In this document: positions 5,473 through 6,929 of the stretch, piece after piece | Layout of the letters: each line of letters begins with the position of its first letter | How positions within the stretch are numbered: position 1 is the first letter of the stretch | Origin: Clostridiales bacterium | GTDB lineage: Bacteria > Bacillota > Clostridia > Christensenellales > DUVY01 | DNA: 6,929 nt | Reading direction: 5' to 3' | NCBI GenBank assembly: GCA_031290295.1 | Contig: JAITNT010000241.1 | Coordinates: 1-6,929, forward strand | The notes under the pieces: model-generated | Seen by the model: only the letters and a program-made list of their open reading frames with translations | Told to the model about the DNA's origin: nothing | Database searches by the model: none | Translations under genes and position numbers: made by a program

Positions 5473-6510
5473 GTGAAAAACACACTGATGTTCAAGGAAA
5501 TTTGCGAACAGCCCGCCGTCCTCGAGAGGCTTTACGCGCTTAACGAAAAAACCTTTAGGGCGATTGCCGCGGAGGTTAAGAAGCGCGGAGTTACGCAGAT
5601 AACTATGGCGGCGCGCGGTTCGAGCGATAACGCCTGTAATTATTTTAAGTATCTCGAGGAAATTTATTGCGGACTGCCCGTGAGCTTTGCCGCCCCGAGC
5701 GTGATTTCGCTGTATAACGGCAAGCTGAAATTTGTGAACAGCCTTGTTATAGGCGTGTCGCAGAGCGGTAAGGCGGCGGATGCGCTCGAGGTTTTGGCGC
5801 GCGCTAAAGCAAACGGCGCCGTTACCGTAAGCATAACGAACAACACGGACAGCCCTATGGCGGCGGCGGCCGATTATCACATCGATCTCGGCGCGGGACC
5901 GGAGCTGAGCGTAGCGGCGACAAAGACCTTTTCCGCTCAAATGTACGCCCTTGCCTTGCTTGCCGCCGAATTAAGCGGGGACGCCGAACTCAAAAAAACG
6001 CTTGCGGGCGTGCCCGCAGCCGTGCAAAAAACCGTCAATAACGCGGAGAGTATCGCGCTTGCCGCAAGAGCCTTGAAGGATAATACGGATTGCTTTGTGC
6101 TTTCCAGAGGCTTGACCTACGCGGTGGCGCAGGAAACCGCGTTAAAAATACAGGAAACCACCTATATCAAGGCGCGCTGCTACGCGGCGAGCGATTTTCA
6201 CCACGGGCCGTTCGCCATGGTAGACGACAAGACGACCGTCATACTGCTCATGCCCTCGGACGTGAGCGATAAGGACATGACGGAAATGGAGGTCAAGCTG
6301 CGCAACGCGGGCGCAAGGCTGATTATTTTTTCCGACAAGCCCGTAACCGCGCCGTGCGCCGCCGTCGTAACGGTAGCTAAGGCGGAGGACGCGGCGCTCC
6401 CGTTCTGCTACGCGGTAAGCGCGCAGCTTTTTGCCAACGCGCTCTCGATAGCGAGAAACCTCAACCCCGACGCTCCGCGCGGTCTGAACAAGGTAACCAT
6501 AACCAAGTAA
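5473..6510 (+). CDS. Double-SIS-domain sugar-phosphate deaminase/isomerase, probably glucosamine-6-phosphate deaminase (NagB-II/GlmS-isomerase type)
   Basis: A cytoplasmic 345-residue enzyme likely converting GlcN-6-P to Fru-6-P and ammonia. It corresponds to the isomerase half of GlmS without the glutaminase domain. SIS domain 1 covers about 30-165, with ARGSSDNA (47-54), SQSGKAADAL (96-105) and ELSVAATKTFSAQ (144-156); SIS domain 2 covers about 195-330. Counting against E. coli GlmS puts Glu228, His244 and the C-terminal Lys340 (PRGLNK) at the catalytic Glu488, His504 and Lys603. The end GLNKVTITK is more like NagB-II than GlmS. AgaS-like or fructoselysine-6-P deglycase (FrlB-like) activity is a fair alternative. 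The start is GTG at 5473, 8 bases after AAGGAG; the next ATG (5488) is too far from that site. It probably shares the galE transcript, with possible translational control by the hairpins upstream. Confidence 0.85.
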   Translation: MKNTLMFKEICEQPAVLERLYALNEKTFRAIAAEVKKRGVTQITMAARGSSDNACNYFKYLEEIYCGLPVSFAAPSVISLYNGKLKFVNSLVIGVSQSGKAADALEVLARAKANGAVTVSITNNTDSPMAAAADYHIDLGAGPELSVAATKTFSAQMYALALLAAELSGDAELKKTLAGVPAAVQKTVNNAESIALAARALKDNTDCFVLSRGLTYAVAQETALKIQETTYIKARCYAASDFHHGPFAMVDDKTTVILLMPSDVSDKDMTEMEVKLRNAGARLIIFSDKPVTAPCAAVVTVAKAEDAALPFCYAVSAQLFANALSIARNLNPDAPRGLNKVTITK

Positions 6511-6687
6511 GGCGAGGAACGGAGTTAATTGTGTACGGGCCGCTGAAAGCGGCGATAGAGTTTCGACAAGCGATAAATTTGACAGAATAAAGCGGAAGCT
6601 GCAAATTAGCTTTTGAGATAGAGGAACACTATAAGCGCTAATGTTAAGATAAAATGATTAAACATTTGAATGAAGTGAGGTAATACT
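6511..6687 (+). other. Junction between the sugar cluster and the flavodoxin gene
   Basis: These 177 bases hold a truncated gene start (6531-6590), a six-pair hairpin GCCGCT/AGCGGC with a GAA loop (6539-6553) that lacks a following T run, and an AT-rich segment ahead of the flavodoxin gene. A consensus -35 box TTGACA stands at 6579-6584 but has no good -10 at 17-18 bases; TAAAAT at 6650-6655 has no matching -35. The promoter of the last gene is therefore not clear. The ribosome binding site GTGAGG is at 6675-6680, 7 bases before the ATG. Confidence 0.4.
6531..6590 (+). pseudogene. Possible remnant: start of a lost gene, 19 codons
   Basis: GTG at 6531 stands 6 bases after GGAG (6521-6524) and reads VYGPLKAAIEFRQAINLTE before a TAA at 6588-6590. 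A good ribosome binding site only 20 bases behind the SIS stop is what one expects of the third gene of the operon, but the frame ends at once, and GC content collapses at about the same place. The likely reading is the 5' end of a lost gene cut by a deletion or insertion. A genuine tiny peptide or chance is possible. The product cannot be identified. Confidence 0.35.
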
Positions 6688-6929
6688 ATGCTAAAGAATA
6701 TAATTTTCTATTTCACGGGAACAGGGAATAGCCTGAAGGTTGCAAAGGATATAGCTAATAAACTACCGCTTTGTGAAGTAGAACCTATGGCTAAGCACAG
6801 CGGTGATTTACAACGGGTACAATATGAACGAATCGGCTTTGTATTTCCTGTGTATGGAGGCGGTTTGCCTAACACCGTAAGGGAGTTTATTCACAAACTC
6901 GACTTGTCAAATAATCGAAACGCTTATCT
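6688..6929 (+). CDS. Flavodoxin-domain protein, probably EFR1-type ferredoxin, partial (3' end outside window)
   Basis: The first 80 residues of a cytoplasmic FMN-binding, flavodoxin-like protein. It begins MLKNIIFYFTGTGNSLKVAK: a beta-strand followed by the phosphate-binding TGTGNS loop (10-15). FVFPVYGGGLPNTVREFI (51-68) is the second flavin-side strand and turn. In the EFR1 family, common in anaerobic Firmicutes, a C-terminal pair of [4Fe-4S] motifs follows; that part is outside the window, so a plain flavodoxin is possible. GTGAGG lies 7 bases before the ATG. Its composition (17 of 60 bases GC in 6661-6720) differs from the galE-SIS pair, so it is probably a separate unit. Confidence 0.85.
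   Translation, partial: MLKNIIFYFTGTGNSLKVAKDIANKLPLCEVEPMAKHSGDLQRVQYERIGFVFPVYGGGLPNTVREFIHKLDLSNNRNAY

Noticed and set aside
5437..5940. Leftward open frame over the SIS gene
   Set aside because: It is an arginine- and alanine-rich shadow of a GC-rich gene; the SIS frame carries all family motifs.
6579..6607. Sigma-A promoter of the flavodoxin gene with TTGACA at 6579
   Set aside because: The -35 box is perfect, but at 17-18 bases the -10 would read CAAATT or AAATTA, too poor to call.

Overview
The window looks like a low-to-medium-GC Gram-positive anaerobe, most likely a gut-type member of the Clostridia. The evidence is: strong GGAGG-type ribosome binding sites in front of every gene, textbook sigma-A promoters, a lipobox lipoprotein, a secreted subtilisin-family protease with BspA-type leucine-rich repeats, and the start of an EFR1-type flavodoxin/ferredoxin gene. 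The genus cannot be read from the sequence.

Left part (1-2672, minus strand): a secreted serine protease, running off the left edge, lies 36 bases downstream of a small lipoprotein gene of unknown function. The two probably form one transcription unit. The protease has a Sec signal, a prodomain-like segment, an S8 catalytic domain with all four catalytic residues, and then 23-residue leucine-rich repeats up to the edge of the window. The lipoprotein gene and the 5' half of the protease gene are AT-rich, while the repeat-coding end is much richer in GC.

Middle (2792-6510): a GC-rich sugar cluster around a divergent promoter region. A ROK-fold sugar kinase reads leftward (4150 to 2792). galE (UDP-glucose 4-epimerase) and a double-SIS sugar-phosphate deaminase/isomerase of the GlmS-isomerase/NagB-II type read rightward (4333-5397 and 5473-6510). 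The 182-base region between kinase and galE holds a near-consensus promoter in each direction, with a perfect 33-base palindrome between them that is a strong operator candidate. A sugar kinase, a 4-epimerase and a GlcN-6-P deaminase-like enzyme together suggest amino-sugar or galactose-containing glycan catabolism feeding glycolysis; this pathway is inferred.

Right part (6511-6929): a short junction with what looks like the start of a lost gene (a good ribosome binding site and a GTG start, but a stop after 19 codons) marks an abrupt fall in GC. It is followed by the first 80 codons of a flavodoxin-domain protein of the EFR1 ferredoxin type.

I found no CRISPR array, tRNA, rRNA, insertion sequence or phage gene. 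No wholly new system is evident. The points most worth checking are the operator palindrome, the alternative hairpins over the SIS gene's ribosome binding site, the lipoprotein-protease pair, and the gene remnant at the composition break near 6560.
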